From: Aestuariimicrobium sp. p3-SID1156
Lineage (GTDB): Bacteria; Actinomycetota; Actinomycetes; Propionibacteriales; Propionibacteriaceae
Direction of reading: 5' to 3'
Assembly: GCF_025144225.1 (NCBI RefSeq)
Contig: NZ_JALXXB010000009.1
Location: 39,945-103,944, forward strand
DNA: 64,000 nucleotides
Shown: positions 23,218 through 31,310 of the stretch, piece by piece
Layout: each line of letters opens with the position of its first letter
Numbering within the stretch: the stretch's first letter is position 1
Notes under the pieces: generated by a model
What the model was told of the DNA's origin: nothing
What the model saw: the letters and a program-made list of their open reading frames with translations, nothing else
The model's database searches: none
Made by a program: the position numbers and the translations under genes

Positions 23218-24182
23218 GCGCCCAGGAAACCCAGCAGGTCGCTTTCGGTGCCACCAGGCTGGCCGATGAACAGCTCGACGCGTTCCGCAAGGCGCGGCGG
23301 CTGCAGTGGATCAGCCTGCCGGTGGTGGCCGCCACGGTGGTGATCATCATGCTCGTCATGGGCAGTTCCCAGGCCATGAAGGCGGCCTGGATCGAGGACC
23401 TGCTCTCCTTCCTGCCGCCCATCGCCTTCCTCATCGCCGGGCGGGTGGCCCGCAGGGAGCCCGACCACGAGCACCCCTGGGGGCTCCACCGGGCGGTCGG
23501 TATCGGCCACCTCGCCTCGGCGCTGGCCCTGCTCGTCCTGGGCGCCTTCGTGGTCTACGACGCGGTGATGACCCTGATCAGCCGCGAACACCCCACCATC
23601 GGCACCATCCAGCTGTTCGGGTACACCTTCTGGCAGGGCTGGTTGATGATGGCGGGGCTGATCGTCACGGCGATCCCGACGATGATCCTGGGCCACATGA
23701 AAATGAAGGCCGCCGAGCCGCTGCACGACAAGATCCTCTATGCGGACGCCGACATGATGCGCGCGGACTGGACCACTGCCGGCGGTGCGGTCATTGGCCT
23801 GGCACTGATCGGCTTCGGCCTGTGGTGGGCCGACTCGGTGGTGGCCGCCTTCATCGGGGCCAGCATCCTCAAGGACGGCGTGGTCAATGTGCGCAATGCC
23901 ACCCGGGGCCTGGCAGACAGGACTGCGCGAACCTTTGACGACAAGGAGGAACACCCGCTGGTGCGCAGGGTCGAGGAGGCTGCAAGCGCCGAGCCCGCCG
24001 TCGCGTCAGCGATGGTGCGGATGCGCGACCTGGGGCACCTGTTCCACACCGAGGTGTTCATCGTCCCTGCGCTCGAACTCAGCCCGGCAGCCCTCGAGGA
24101 GATCCGCAAGCGGCTCACCTCCTTGGACTGGAAGCTGGAGGACATGTCGATCGTGCCGGTGACCGAACTGCCCGACTGCTGA
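23214..24182 (+). CDS. Cation diffusion facilitator-family transporter with unusual metal site
   Basis: A 322-residue protein with six predicted helices and a cytosolic C-terminal ferredoxin-like domain (~225-322). PDHEHPWG is the family HxxHP(F/W)G loop signature. In the usual metal site, helix 2 reads EDLLSFLPP where D..xxxD is expected, and helix 5 reads ADADMMRADW rather than HxxxD, so the coordination set appears altered. GTG start in a GTGA overlap with the lipoprotein. Metal unknown. Confidence 0.8.
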   Translation: MSAQETQQVAFGATRLADEQLDAFRKARRLQWISLPVVAATVVIIMLVMGSSQAMKAAWIEDLLSFLPPIAFLIAGRVARREPDHEHPWGLHRAVGIGHLASALALLVLGAFVVYDAVMTLISREHPTIGTIQLFGYTFWQGWLMMAGLIVTAIPTMILGHMKMKAAEPLHDKILYADADMMRADWTTAGGAVIGLALIGFGLWWADSVVAAFIGASILKDGVVNVRNATRGLADRTARTFDDKEEHPLVRRVEEAASAEPAVASAMVRMRDLGHLFHTEVFIVPALELSPAALEEIRKRLTSLDWKLEDMSIVPVTELPDC

Positions 24183-24197
24183 TCGCCTGTCGGTGCG

Positions 24198-25094
24198 TCA
24201 CATGTTGTGGCGGAGATAAGCCGGTGGGCGCCAGCCCATGATGGCCTCGAACATGCGCACGGTATCGACAGCCTCCGGCACGTCATGCATGCGAAGAATG
24301 CGTGCCCCCGCCATCAGGCACCACATGGCGGACGCGACGCTGCCTGCGGTCCGCGCCTGTCGCGGTCGGTCCAGGGTTTCGCCGATGAAGTCCTTGTTGG
24401 AGACCGCCGCGAGCACCGGATGCCCCAGCCCGGTGACGAGCGCGAGTTGTCTGGTCAGCTGCAGGGTGTGCAGCGTGTTCTTGTTGAGGTCGGGGCCGGG
24501 GTCAAGGATGACCTGCTCAGGGCGGACACCAGCTGATAGTGCCTGGTCCAGACGTTGGCCGAGGCTGGTGGCGACCTCGCGGGTCACGTCGTCATAGTGT
24601 GGTCGCTCCAGCACCTCGAAGGGCTTGGCGAGCGAATGCGTGATCACCACGGAGGCCCCACCGTCGCGCACGACGCGGGCCATGTCCTGGTCGCTGAGCC
24701 CGGAGGTGTCGTTCACCACATCAGCGCCTGCCTCGATCGCGGCCACGGCCACCGGGGCGCGGGTGGTGTCGACCGAGATCACCACATCGCTGTTGGCCCT
24801 GATCGCTTCGATGACCGGCACGACGCGCGCGGCCTCCTGGTCGGGGGACACCCGGGGAACAAGAGGTGAGAAGGGCACGCCGCCGACGTCGAGCCAGTCC
24901 GCACCCTGGTCGACCGCCCGGAGGCCGGCGTCCACGGCAGCCTCGAGGGCAAAGGTGGCGCCCCTGTCGTGGAAACTGTCCGGCGTCCGGTTGACCACGG
25001 CCATCACCGCTGCCCGGCGGGAGAAGTCGAAGGTTCGCGCCCCGATCCGCCGAACGGGCTGGTCTATCCGGGGGAGGACCACAGGCATCTGCAC
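24198..25094 (-). CDS. folP2: FolP2-type dihydropteroate synthase homologue
   Basis: A 298-residue TIM-barrel protein. It keeps VNRTPDSFHDRG, ISVDTTRAPVA and VVNDTSG, but several DHPS signatures are replaced: DVGGVPFSP for DIGGESTRPG, DPGPDLNKNT for DPGIGFGK, and AVSNKDFIGE for the G.SRKSF loop. These match the mycobacterial FolP2 subgroup, whose M. leprae member has been reported not to supply DHPS activity. True folP is expected elsewhere. The GTG at 25094 lies six bases from a TAGGGT box, so the mRNA is probably leaderless. Confidence 0.82.
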   Translation of the reverse strand: MQMPVVLPRIDQPVRRIGARTFDFSRRAAVMAVVNRTPDSFHDRGATFALEAAVDAGLRAVDQGADWLDVGGVPFSPLVPRVSPDQEAARVVPVIEAIRANSDVVISVDTTRAPVAVAAIEAGADVVNDTSGLSDQDMARVVRDGGASVVITHSLAKPFEVLERPHYDDVTREVATSLGQRLDQALSAGVRPEQVILDPGPDLNKNTLHTLQLTRQLALVTGLGHPVLAAVSNKDFIGETLDRPRQARTAGSVASAMWCLMAGARILRMHDVPEAVDTVRMFEAIMGWRPPAYLRHNM

Positions 25095-25100
25095 TCGTCC

Positions 25101-25106
25101 ACCCTA
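25101..25106 (-). promoter_or_regulatory. -10 box of a probable leaderless promoter (folP2)
   Basis: TAGGGT on the minus strand, six bases before the GTG at 25094. Confidence 0.5.
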
Positions 25107-25239
25107 GAGGGTTGGCCGGGCCGCCGATCTGGGGCACACTGGGTGCACTGGAGCAGACCGAAGCCGCTGGTCCACGCGAGATCCGCCCGACGAACGAGGT
25201 TGCTGGGGAAGGCACATCTGGTTCGTTGAAGGAGGAGCC

Positions 25240-25725
25240 GTGTCGACTCGAGGTGTGGTCTGGATCCACTCGGCGCCGTCAGCGCTGTGCCCTCATATTG
25301 AGTGGGCGCTGGGCGGCATCCTTGGCATGCCCACCCGCCTTGATTGGGCGCCGCAGCCAGCCGAACGGGGCAGCTATCGCGCCGAACTCACCTGGCACCA
25401 TGCTCCCGGCACTGCAGCCGCCATCGCCAGCGCCTTCGCGAAGTGGGGGCGCCTGCGCTTCGAGGTGGCCGAGGAGCCCACCACCGGGGGCGAAGGTCAG
25501 CGCTATTCCTTCACCCCGAGCCTCGGGGTGTTCCATGCCCAGACCGGCGCCGAGGGAGAGGTGCTGGTCAACGAGCACCGCCTGCGGGCAGCCCTGGCCC
25601 ACGGCGAGCGCGGCCTCGCGGTCCGCCTGGATCATCTGCTGGGCACCGCCTGGGATGACGAACTCGAGGTTTTCCGGCACGCCGGTGACGGTGCCCCCGT
25701 GCGCTGGCTGAACGCCGTCGGCTGA
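25240..25725 (+). CDS. DUF3145 family protein
   Basis: A 161-residue actinobacterial protein beginning STRGVVWIHSAPSALCPHIE with the later MPTRLDWAPQP, GSYRAELTW and LRFEVAEEPT blocks typical of DUF3145. Function is unknown in all members. The GTG at 25240 follows GAAGGAGGAG. Convergent with accD downstream. Confidence 0.85.
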   Translation: MSTRGVVWIHSAPSALCPHIEWALGGILGMPTRLDWAPQPAERGSYRAELTWHHAPGTAAAIASAFAKWGRLRFEVAEEPTTGGEGQRYSFTPSLGVFHAQTGAEGEVLVNEHRLRAALAHGERGLAVRLDHLLGTAWDDELEVFRHAGDGAPVRWLNAVG

Positions 25726-25789
25726 CCGGAACCCTCCGCAGGGATGCGGAAGATGCAGGCCCCGGGGGCTTGTGACCGAGCCAGAGAAC

Positions 25790-27205
25790 TCAGAGCGGGA
25801 TGTTGGTGTGGCTTCCGCGCAGGCCCTGATCAGCCTCACGGATGGCCCGCGCGAGGGCTGAGCGGGTCTGGTCGGGCTCGATGATGGCGTCCACCACACC
25901 GATCTCGACCGCGCGCTGGACGCCGCCGGAGATCCGCTCGTGTTCGGCTGCCAACTCCAGCTCCAGCTGGGCGCGCGAATCCTGCGGGGCGGCAGCGAGC
26001 TTGCGCCGGTGCAGGATGCGGATGGCGGCGACTGCACCCATCACGGCGACCTCGGCGGTCGGCCAGGCCATCACCGCGGTGGCACCCAGCGAGCGGGAGT
26101 TCATCGCGATGTAGGCGCCGCCATAGGTCTTGCGGGTGACCAGGGTCACCCGGGGAACGGTGGCCTCGGCGAAGGCGTGCAGCAGCTTGGCCCCGCGGCG
26201 CACGACGCCGTCCCATTCCTGGCCGACGCCGGGGAGGTAGCCGGGGGTGTCCACGATCACGACGAGCGGGACGCCGAAGGTGTCACACATCCGCACGAAG
26301 CGGGCGGCCTTCTCCGCCGACAGCGAGTCCAGGCATCCGCCCAGGCGCAGCGGGTTGTTGGCGATGACGCCGACCGTGCGCCCGTCGAGGCGTCCGAGTG
26401 CCACGACCATGTTTGGTGCCCACTTGGCGTGCAGCTCCTCCACCGAGCCCTCGTCCAGCAGGCCGTGGACCAGCGGGTGGATGTCATAGGCGCGCTTGGA
26501 CGACTCCGGCAGGAAGGCGTTCAGGTCGATGTCGGTGACGTTGCCGGCCATGGTGCCCTGCTGGGCGAGCAACTCGACCAGGTGGCGGCCTCGAGCCAGG
26601 GCATCGGCCTCGTCGGTGGCGGCGATGTGCACCACCCCGGATCGGCGCCCGTGGGTGTCGGGGCCACCCAGGCGCTCCATGTCCACGTCCTCACCGGTGA
26701 CCGAGCGCACAACTTCAGGGCCGGTGACGAAGATGCGTCCATCGGGGGAGGAGATCACGATGTCGGTCAGCGCGGGTCCGTAGGCAGCGCCGCCAGCGCA
26801 GGGGCCGAGCACGATCGAGATCTGCGGGATCTTGCCCGAGGCGACCGTCATCGCCTGGAAGATCTTGCCCACTCCGTCCAGTGAGAGGACGCCCTCGGCC
26901 AGGCGGGCACCACCGGAATGCCAGATGCCGATGATCGGCAGGCGGTCGGCCATGGCACGGGCATAGGCGTGGACCACCACCTCGCAACCTTCCACACCCA
27001 TCGCGCCGCCCATGACGGTGGCGTCGGAGCAGAAGGCCACGGTGCGCGATCCCTCGATCTGGCCGATGGCGGCCAGCATGCCCGAGGTGGCGTCATCCTC
27101 ACCGATCAGTTCCATGGTGCCCTCGTCGAAGAGGGCCGCCAGGCGATGGTTCGGGTTGCGGGGGTCGAGCTCGCGGGGGAGCTTCTCCTTGGCTGGAGCA
27201 GTCAT
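25790..27205 (-). CDS. accD: Acyl-CoA carboxylase carboxyltransferase (beta) subunit
   Basis: A 471-residue carboxyltransferase with N- and C-terminal crotonase-like halves. GPCAGGAAYGPALTD (~147) and the second oxyanion loop RKTYGGAYIAMNSRS (~362) bind CoA and biotin. No zinc ribbon, so it is the actinobacterial PccB-like type rather than E. coli AccD. As last gene of the fatty-acid cluster it probably carboxylates acetyl-CoA for malonyl-CoA, although propionyl-CoA is possible. The biotinylated alpha subunit is not in the window. Confidence 0.9.
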   Translation of the reverse strand: MTAPAKEKLPRELDPRNPNHRLAALFDEGTMELIGEDDATSGMLAAIGQIEGSRTVAFCSDATVMGGAMGVEGCEVVVHAYARAMADRLPIIGIWHSGGARLAEGVLSLDGVGKIFQAMTVASGKIPQISIVLGPCAGGAAYGPALTDIVISSPDGRIFVTGPEVVRSVTGEDVDMERLGGPDTHGRRSGVVHIAATDEADALARGRHLVELLAQQGTMAGNVTDIDLNAFLPESSKRAYDIHPLVHGLLDEGSVEELHAKWAPNMVVALGRLDGRTVGVIANNPLRLGGCLDSLSAEKAARFVRMCDTFGVPLVVIVDTPGYLPGVGQEWDGVVRRGAKLLHAFAEATVPRVTLVTRKTYGGAYIAMNSRSLGATAVMAWPTAEVAVMGAVAAIRILHRRKLAAAPQDSRAQLELELAAEHERISGGVQRAVEIGVVDAIIEPDQTRSALARAIREADQGLRGSHTNIPL

Positions 27206-27216
27206 GCGGGGATCCT

Positions 27217-28470
27217 TCAGCGGTTCGCGTTGGCGGTGGTGACGGCGACGCAGACGTTGTGACCGCCGAAGCCGAAGCTGTTGTTCAGCGCGGCCAGGTC
27301 ACCGTCGGGAAGGTCGGTGGTCCGGGTGGCGATCTGCACCGGCAGGTCGGGCTCCAGGTCGGTGATGTTGATGGTGCCGGGGACCTTGCGGTCGTGCAGC
27401 GCCATCGTGGTGGCGAAGGTCTCCAGGGCTCCGGCGCCACCGAGCAGGTGGCCGGTCATTGACTTGGTGCCGGTGACCAGCACCTCGGAGGCAGCCTCGC
27501 CGAGAGCGCTGGCGATGGAGCCGGCCTCGGCAATGTCGCCCTGCGGGGTGGAGGTGGCGTGGGCGTTGACGTGCTTGATGTCGCTGGCCTGGAGGTTGGC
27601 ATCCCGCAGTGCCTTCAGCATGGCGCTGGACTGGCCTTCGCCGGTGGGGTCTGGCTGGACGATGTCATGGCTGTCGGCCGAGATGCCGGCGCCAGCCAGA
27701 GTGCCGTAGATCTTCGCGCCACGGGCCTTGGCATGATCGAGGGTCTCCACCACCATGAAGCAGGCACCCTCGCCCATGACGAAGCCATCGCGGCTGGTGT
27801 CCCATGGGCGGGAGGCGCTTTCGGGGGAGTCATTGCGCCGTGACAGGGCCTGCATCTGGCCGAAGGCGGCCAGCGGCAGCGGGTGGATGACGGCCTCGGT
27901 GCCACCGAGGACTGCGACATCGGCGCGTCCCAGACGGATCTGGTCCAGACCCAGGGCGATTGCCTCGTTCGAGGAGGCGCAGGCCGAGACGGGCGTGTGG
28001 ACCCCCGCCCGGGCACCGACCTTCAGCCCGATATTGGCTGCCGGCGCGTTGGCCATCAGCATGGGAATGGTGAAGGGGGAGACCCGGCGAAAGCCCTTCT
28101 CCTTGTGGACGTCCCACTGCCCGAGCAGTGAGTGCAGGCCGCCGATGCCCGAAGCGCCGCACACAACCAGGCGGTCACGGTCGATGCCGTTGTCCTCATC
28201 CAGGGTGAGCCCAGCGTCCTCCCACGCCTCGAGCGCGGCGATGACCGCCAGCTGGGTGGAACGGTCCCAACGGCGCGCCTCGACCCGCTCGAGCTTGGTC
28301 ATCACGTCGGTGGTGACCTCCGCGGCGAAGCGAGTGGGTAGCTCCTCGGCCCATTCGTAGGGCAGGGTGTGGACGCCACTGCGTCCCGCCAGCAGGCCCT
28401 CCCACGTGGTGGCCGCGTCGGCGCCCAGCGGGGTGATGGCACCAAAGCCGGTGATGACGACCTCAGTCAT
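27217..28470 (-). CDS. fabF: Beta-ketoacyl-ACP synthase II
   Basis: A 417-residue thiolase-fold enzyme with the Cys-His-His triad: Cys 164 in VSACASSNEA, His in NAHATSTPQGD (~304) and His in SMTGHLLGG (~341), plus the closing GFGGHN loop. It elongates acyl-ACP with malonyl-ACP. It lies 146 bases after acpP, separated by a strong hairpin, and 11 bases before accD. Confidence 0.95.
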   Translation of the reverse strand: MTEVVITGFGAITPLGADAATTWEGLLAGRSGVHTLPYEWAEELPTRFAAEVTTDVMTKLERVEARRWDRSTQLAVIAALEAWEDAGLTLDEDNGIDRDRLVVCGASGIGGLHSLLGQWDVHKEKGFRRVSPFTIPMLMANAPAANIGLKVGARAGVHTPVSACASSNEAIALGLDQIRLGRADVAVLGGTEAVIHPLPLAAFGQMQALSRRNDSPESASRPWDTSRDGFVMGEGACFMVVETLDHAKARGAKIYGTLAGAGISADSHDIVQPDPTGEGQSSAMLKALRDANLQASDIKHVNAHATSTPQGDIAEAGSIASALGEAASEVLVTGTKSMTGHLLGGAGALETFATTMALHDRKVPGTINITDLEPDLPVQIATRTTDLPDGDLAALNNSFGFGGHNVCVAVTTANANR

Positions 28471-28578
28471 GGTGGTCCTCCTGGTGGAAATGGGACGGTA
28501 CGGGGGGGGGAAGCGGGCATGCTCGCGCCCGCGAGGGTGTCAGGCCGAAGATTGCCCTCGGACTGCGGTGGAGCGGTG

Positions 28579-28607
28579 GCCGGGGCGGGCAGCTGCTCCG
28601 CCCCGGC
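28579..28607. promoter_or_regulatory. Strong intercistronic hairpin between acpP and fabF
   Basis: GCCGGGGCGG (28579-28588) pairs perfectly with CCGCCCCGGC (28598-28607) across a nine-base loop, directly downstream of the acpP stop. No T-run follows on the minus strand, so it is more likely an mRNA 3'-end stabiliser or partial attenuator that lets acpP be made in excess of fabF. Confidence 0.55.
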
Positions 28608-28616
28608 AGTCCGGGC

Positions 28617-28862
28617 TCAGGCCTGGGCGCGCTCGATGAAGGCGACGGCGTCGCCGACGGTGTTGAGGTTCTTGGCGTCCTCGTCGGGGATCGAGACGCC
28701 GAACTTCTCTTCGCAGGCGTAGATGATCTCAACCATCGACAGCGAGTCGACGTCCAGGTCGTCGGTGAAGGACTTGTCCATCTGGACGTCCTCAACCGCA
28801 ACGCCGGCGACGTCGTTCACGATCTCGGCGAGGTCGGCGCGGATCTCTTCGGTGCTGGCCAT
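28617..28862 (-). CDS. acpP: Acyl carrier protein
   Basis: An 81-residue acidic four-helix protein with the phosphopantetheine site DDLDVDSLSMVE (Ser 40). It carries the growing acyl chain for FabH, FabF and FabD in the same cluster. Start preceded by AAGGAGG. Confidence 0.96.
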   Translation of the reverse strand: MASTEEIRADLAEIVNDVAGVAVEDVQMDKSFTDDLDVDSLSMVEIIYACEEKFGVSIPDEDAKNLNTVGDAVAFIERAQA

Positions 28863-28925
28863 TGAGGCCCTCCTTGTGTTGTTTGTCCAACCGGGTGGTT
28901 GGGGGCTTGGGTTGTGTGCCGGGCG

Positions 28926-29909
28926 TCAGGGTAGCCGCACGACTTGTCCGGCGTAGACGAGGCCAGCGCCGAAACCGATGGTGAGAGCGGTCTGGCCGGA
29001 GGTGGCCTCGCCGCTCTCCAAGAGGGCTTCCATCGCCAAGGGCACGGAGGCCGCCGAGGAGTTGCCCATGTGGGTGATGTCGCGGCTCACCACGACCGAG
29101 TCAGGCAGGCCGAGGTGGCGCAGCATCGAATCGGTGATGCGGTTGTTGGCCTGGTGGGGGATGAAGACGTCCAGGTCCCCGGCGGTCAGGCCGGCCGCGG
29201 CCAGGGCTTCCTTCGTCTTCTCCGCGATGTGGGTGGTGGCCCACTTGAAGACGGAGCGACCGTCCATGGTGATCTTCGGGTGGGCGGCATTGGCCTCCCA
29301 GGACGCCACGTCAATGACGCTGGCCTGCTCGCCATCCGAGCCCCACACGGTGGGACCGATCGCCGGTTCGTCGGAAGGTCCAATCACGACAGCCCCCGCG
29401 CCATCGGCAAACAGGAAGGCGGTGCCGCGGTCCTTCAGATCGGTGAGCTCGCTGAGCTTCTCCACGCCGATGACCAGTACATGCTCGGACAGGCCGGAGC
29501 GCACGATCGCGTCGGCCTGACCGACGGCGTAGCAGAACCCTGCGCAGGCAGCCGAGATGTCCCAGGCGGCCGGGTCATTCAGTCCAAGCTCGCGAGCAAC
29601 ATGGACGGCCAGCGAGGGGGTCTGCTGGAAGTGGGAGACGGTGGAGATGATCAGCGTGCCGATCTGTTCAGGCCTGATCCCGGCTCGTCCAATCGCCTTG
29701 CTGCCGGCCGAGACGGCCATCGCCAGCGGCGTCTCCTCCTCGGCGGCCCAGCGGCGCTCGACGATGCCGGTGCGCTGGCGGATCCATTCATCGCTGGAGT
29801 CGATGTAGGTGCACATCTCCTCGTTGTCGACCACGCGACTGCCGCGGTGGCCGGCCACGCTCACGATCCGCGAGAATTCCGGCCCTCGGGCGGTCTTGAT
29901 CTGGGGCAT
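28926..29909 (-). CDS. fabH: Beta-ketoacyl-ACP synthase III
   Basis: A 327-residue KAS III with Cys 122 in ISAACAGFCYA, His in FIPHQANNR (~250) and Asn in HMGNSSAAS (~280). It starts synthesis by condensing an acyl-CoA primer with malonyl-ACP; branched or propionyl primers are typical of actinobacteria. The ATG at 29909 overlaps the fabD stop; GAGGAG precedes it. Confidence 0.95.
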   Translation of the reverse strand: MPQIKTARGPEFSRIVSVAGHRGSRVVDNEEMCTYIDSSDEWIRQRTGIVERRWAAEEETPLAMAVSAGSKAIGRAGIRPEQIGTLIISTVSHFQQTPSLAVHVARELGLNDPAAWDISAACAGFCYAVGQADAIVRSGLSEHVLVIGVEKLSELTDLKDRGTAFLFADGAGAVVIGPSDEPAIGPTVWGSDGEQASVIDVASWEANAAHPKITMDGRSVFKWATTHIAEKTKEALAAAGLTAGDLDVFIPHQANNRITDSMLRHLGLPDSVVVSRDITHMGNSSAASVPLAMEALLESGEATSGQTALTIGFGAGLVYAGQVVRLP

Positions 29910-31102
29910 CAGCTCTCCTCGGCGTGGGGGTGCAGGCGGACCAGGGGTTGGCCGGGGCTGACCGGGTCGTTGTCCTCCACCAGCCATTCGGTGACCTGAC
30001 CGCCATGGGGAGCCACCACACTGACCGCTTCGCGCAGGTTGACGACCTGTCCCAGCTCAGCACCGGGGGCGAGGACGGCGCCCTCCTCAACACCGCCGGC
30101 GCGGCGGAAGGAGCCCTTGCGCGGGGAAACCAGCAGGCGCCAGGTGGGCGAGGTGGACATGTCGGTCTGGTCGGCCTCGGCATGGTCGGCCACGAAGGCG
30201 CGGGCCTCGTTGAGCTGGTCGGGGGTGTTGAGGCTGAACAGCCCGATGCCCTTGAGGTTGCGCTTGGCGATGCCGGTGAGCGTGCCTGCGGGCGGCAGTT
30301 CCAGCAGTCCGGTGACGCCGAGCTCGCGCATCGTGTCCATGCACAGGTCCCAACGGACCGGATTGGCCACTTGGTCGACCAGGCGCCTCAGGTATTCGCG
30401 GCCGTCATGGACGACCTGGCCATCGGCATTGCTGAGCAGTCGGGTGCGGGCGTCACGAGTCGAGATCGCCTTCGAGAGGTGGCGCAGGCGGTCCACGGCG
30501 GGCTCCATGTGCACCGTGTGGAAGGCGCCGGCGACGCTCAGCGGGACCAGGCGGGCGCGCGCCGGTGGGTTCGCTGCCAGGGCCTCCAGCTGTTCGACGG
30601 TGCCAGCGGCGACGATCTGGCCCGCTCCATTGTTGTTGGCGGGGGTGAGGCCCTGGGCCTCGATCGCGGCCAGTACCTCGTCGCGATCGCCGGCAATGAT
30701 GGCGGTCATCGAGGTGGGGCGAGCTGCGGACGCGGTGGCCATGGCACGGCCACGCTCGCGGACGAAGACCATCGCAGCCTCCGCGCTGATCACACCGGCG
30801 CCGGCGGCGACCGTGATCTCACCGACGCTGTGGCCGGCGGCGACGCCCACCTTGCCGAAGCCGTCGGTGGGGGTGGGGAAGAGTTCAAGGGCGGCGAGCA
30901 AACCGGCGGAGACCAGCAGCGGCTGGGCGATCGCCGTGTCGCGGATCGTCTCGGCGTCGGCCTCGGTGCCGTAGTGGCCCAGGTCGAGGGCAGCCACGGC
31001 CGACAGCCACTCGAGGCGGGTCGCGAAGCTGGGGATCTCAAGCCAGGGCTTCAGGAAGCCGGGGGTCTGGGAGCCCTGTCCGGGCGCAACGATGGCGAGC
31101 AC
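29909..31102 (-). CDS. fabD: Malonyl-CoA:ACP transacylase with C-terminal biotinyl/lipoyl-like domain
   Basis: 397 residues, against about 310 for ordinary FabD. Residues 1-305 are the transacylase: nucleophile Ser 92 in AGHSVGE, His 195 in GAFHT, and oxyanion GQGSQ at the N-terminus. Residues ~315-397 form a biotinyl/lipoyl-like domain (APGAELGQVVNLREA, APHGGQVTEWLVEDNDPVSPGQPL). At the position of the modified Lys (EAMKM in BCCP) it reads EAVSV, so it cannot be biotinylated. The GTG start is probably leaderless (CAGAGT seven bases upstream). Confidence 0.9.
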   Translation of the reverse strand: MLAIVAPGQGSQTPGFLKPWLEIPSFATRLEWLSAVAALDLGHYGTEADAETIRDTAIAQPLLVSAGLLAALELFPTPTDGFGKVGVAAGHSVGEITVAAGAGVISAEAAMVFVRERGRAMATASAARPTSMTAIIAGDRDEVLAAIEAQGLTPANNNGAGQIVAAGTVEQLEALAANPPARARLVPLSVAGAFHTVHMEPAVDRLRHLSKAISTRDARTRLLSNADGQVVHDGREYLRRLVDQVANPVRWDLCMDTMRELGVTGLLELPPAGTLTGIAKRNLKGIGLFSLNTPDQLNEARAFVADHAEADQTDMSTSPTWRLLVSPRKGSFRRAGGVEEGAVLAPGAELGQVVNLREAVSVVAPHGGQVTEWLVEDNDPVSPGQPLVRLHPHAEES

Positions 31103-31168
31103 GAGACCTACTCTGCCGGTGGTGGCGACGGGTTTCGAGGCCTTCAGCGACGAAAAGCCCGAGGGTGG

Positions 31169-31186
31169 TGTTGTGGGATTTCAACA
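31169..31186. promoter_or_regulatory. Inverted repeat upstream of fabD (candidate FasR operator)
   Basis: TGTTG (31169-31173) and CAACA (31182-31186) flank an eight-base A/T-richer core in the 208-base space between fasR and fabD. FasR binds the fabD promoter in other actinobacteria; only position and symmetry support this site. The rest of the gap shows nothing else. Confidence 0.3.
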
Positions 31187-31310
31187 ACGAGCGCGTCGGA
31201 GCTGACCATACCGCCGGGTACGGACTGTGGGGAGTGCTGAATCACATGGCTGTCATTCTGGCGAGCACCCCAGCGGCGCCGAGCCCTCGACTCGGTCCAC
31301 AGGGCTGGGC

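Noticed and set aside
25726..25789. Terminator between DUF3145 and accD
   Set aside because: GC-rich palindromic bits (GCCCCGGGGGC) are present, but no convincing stem with a T tract.
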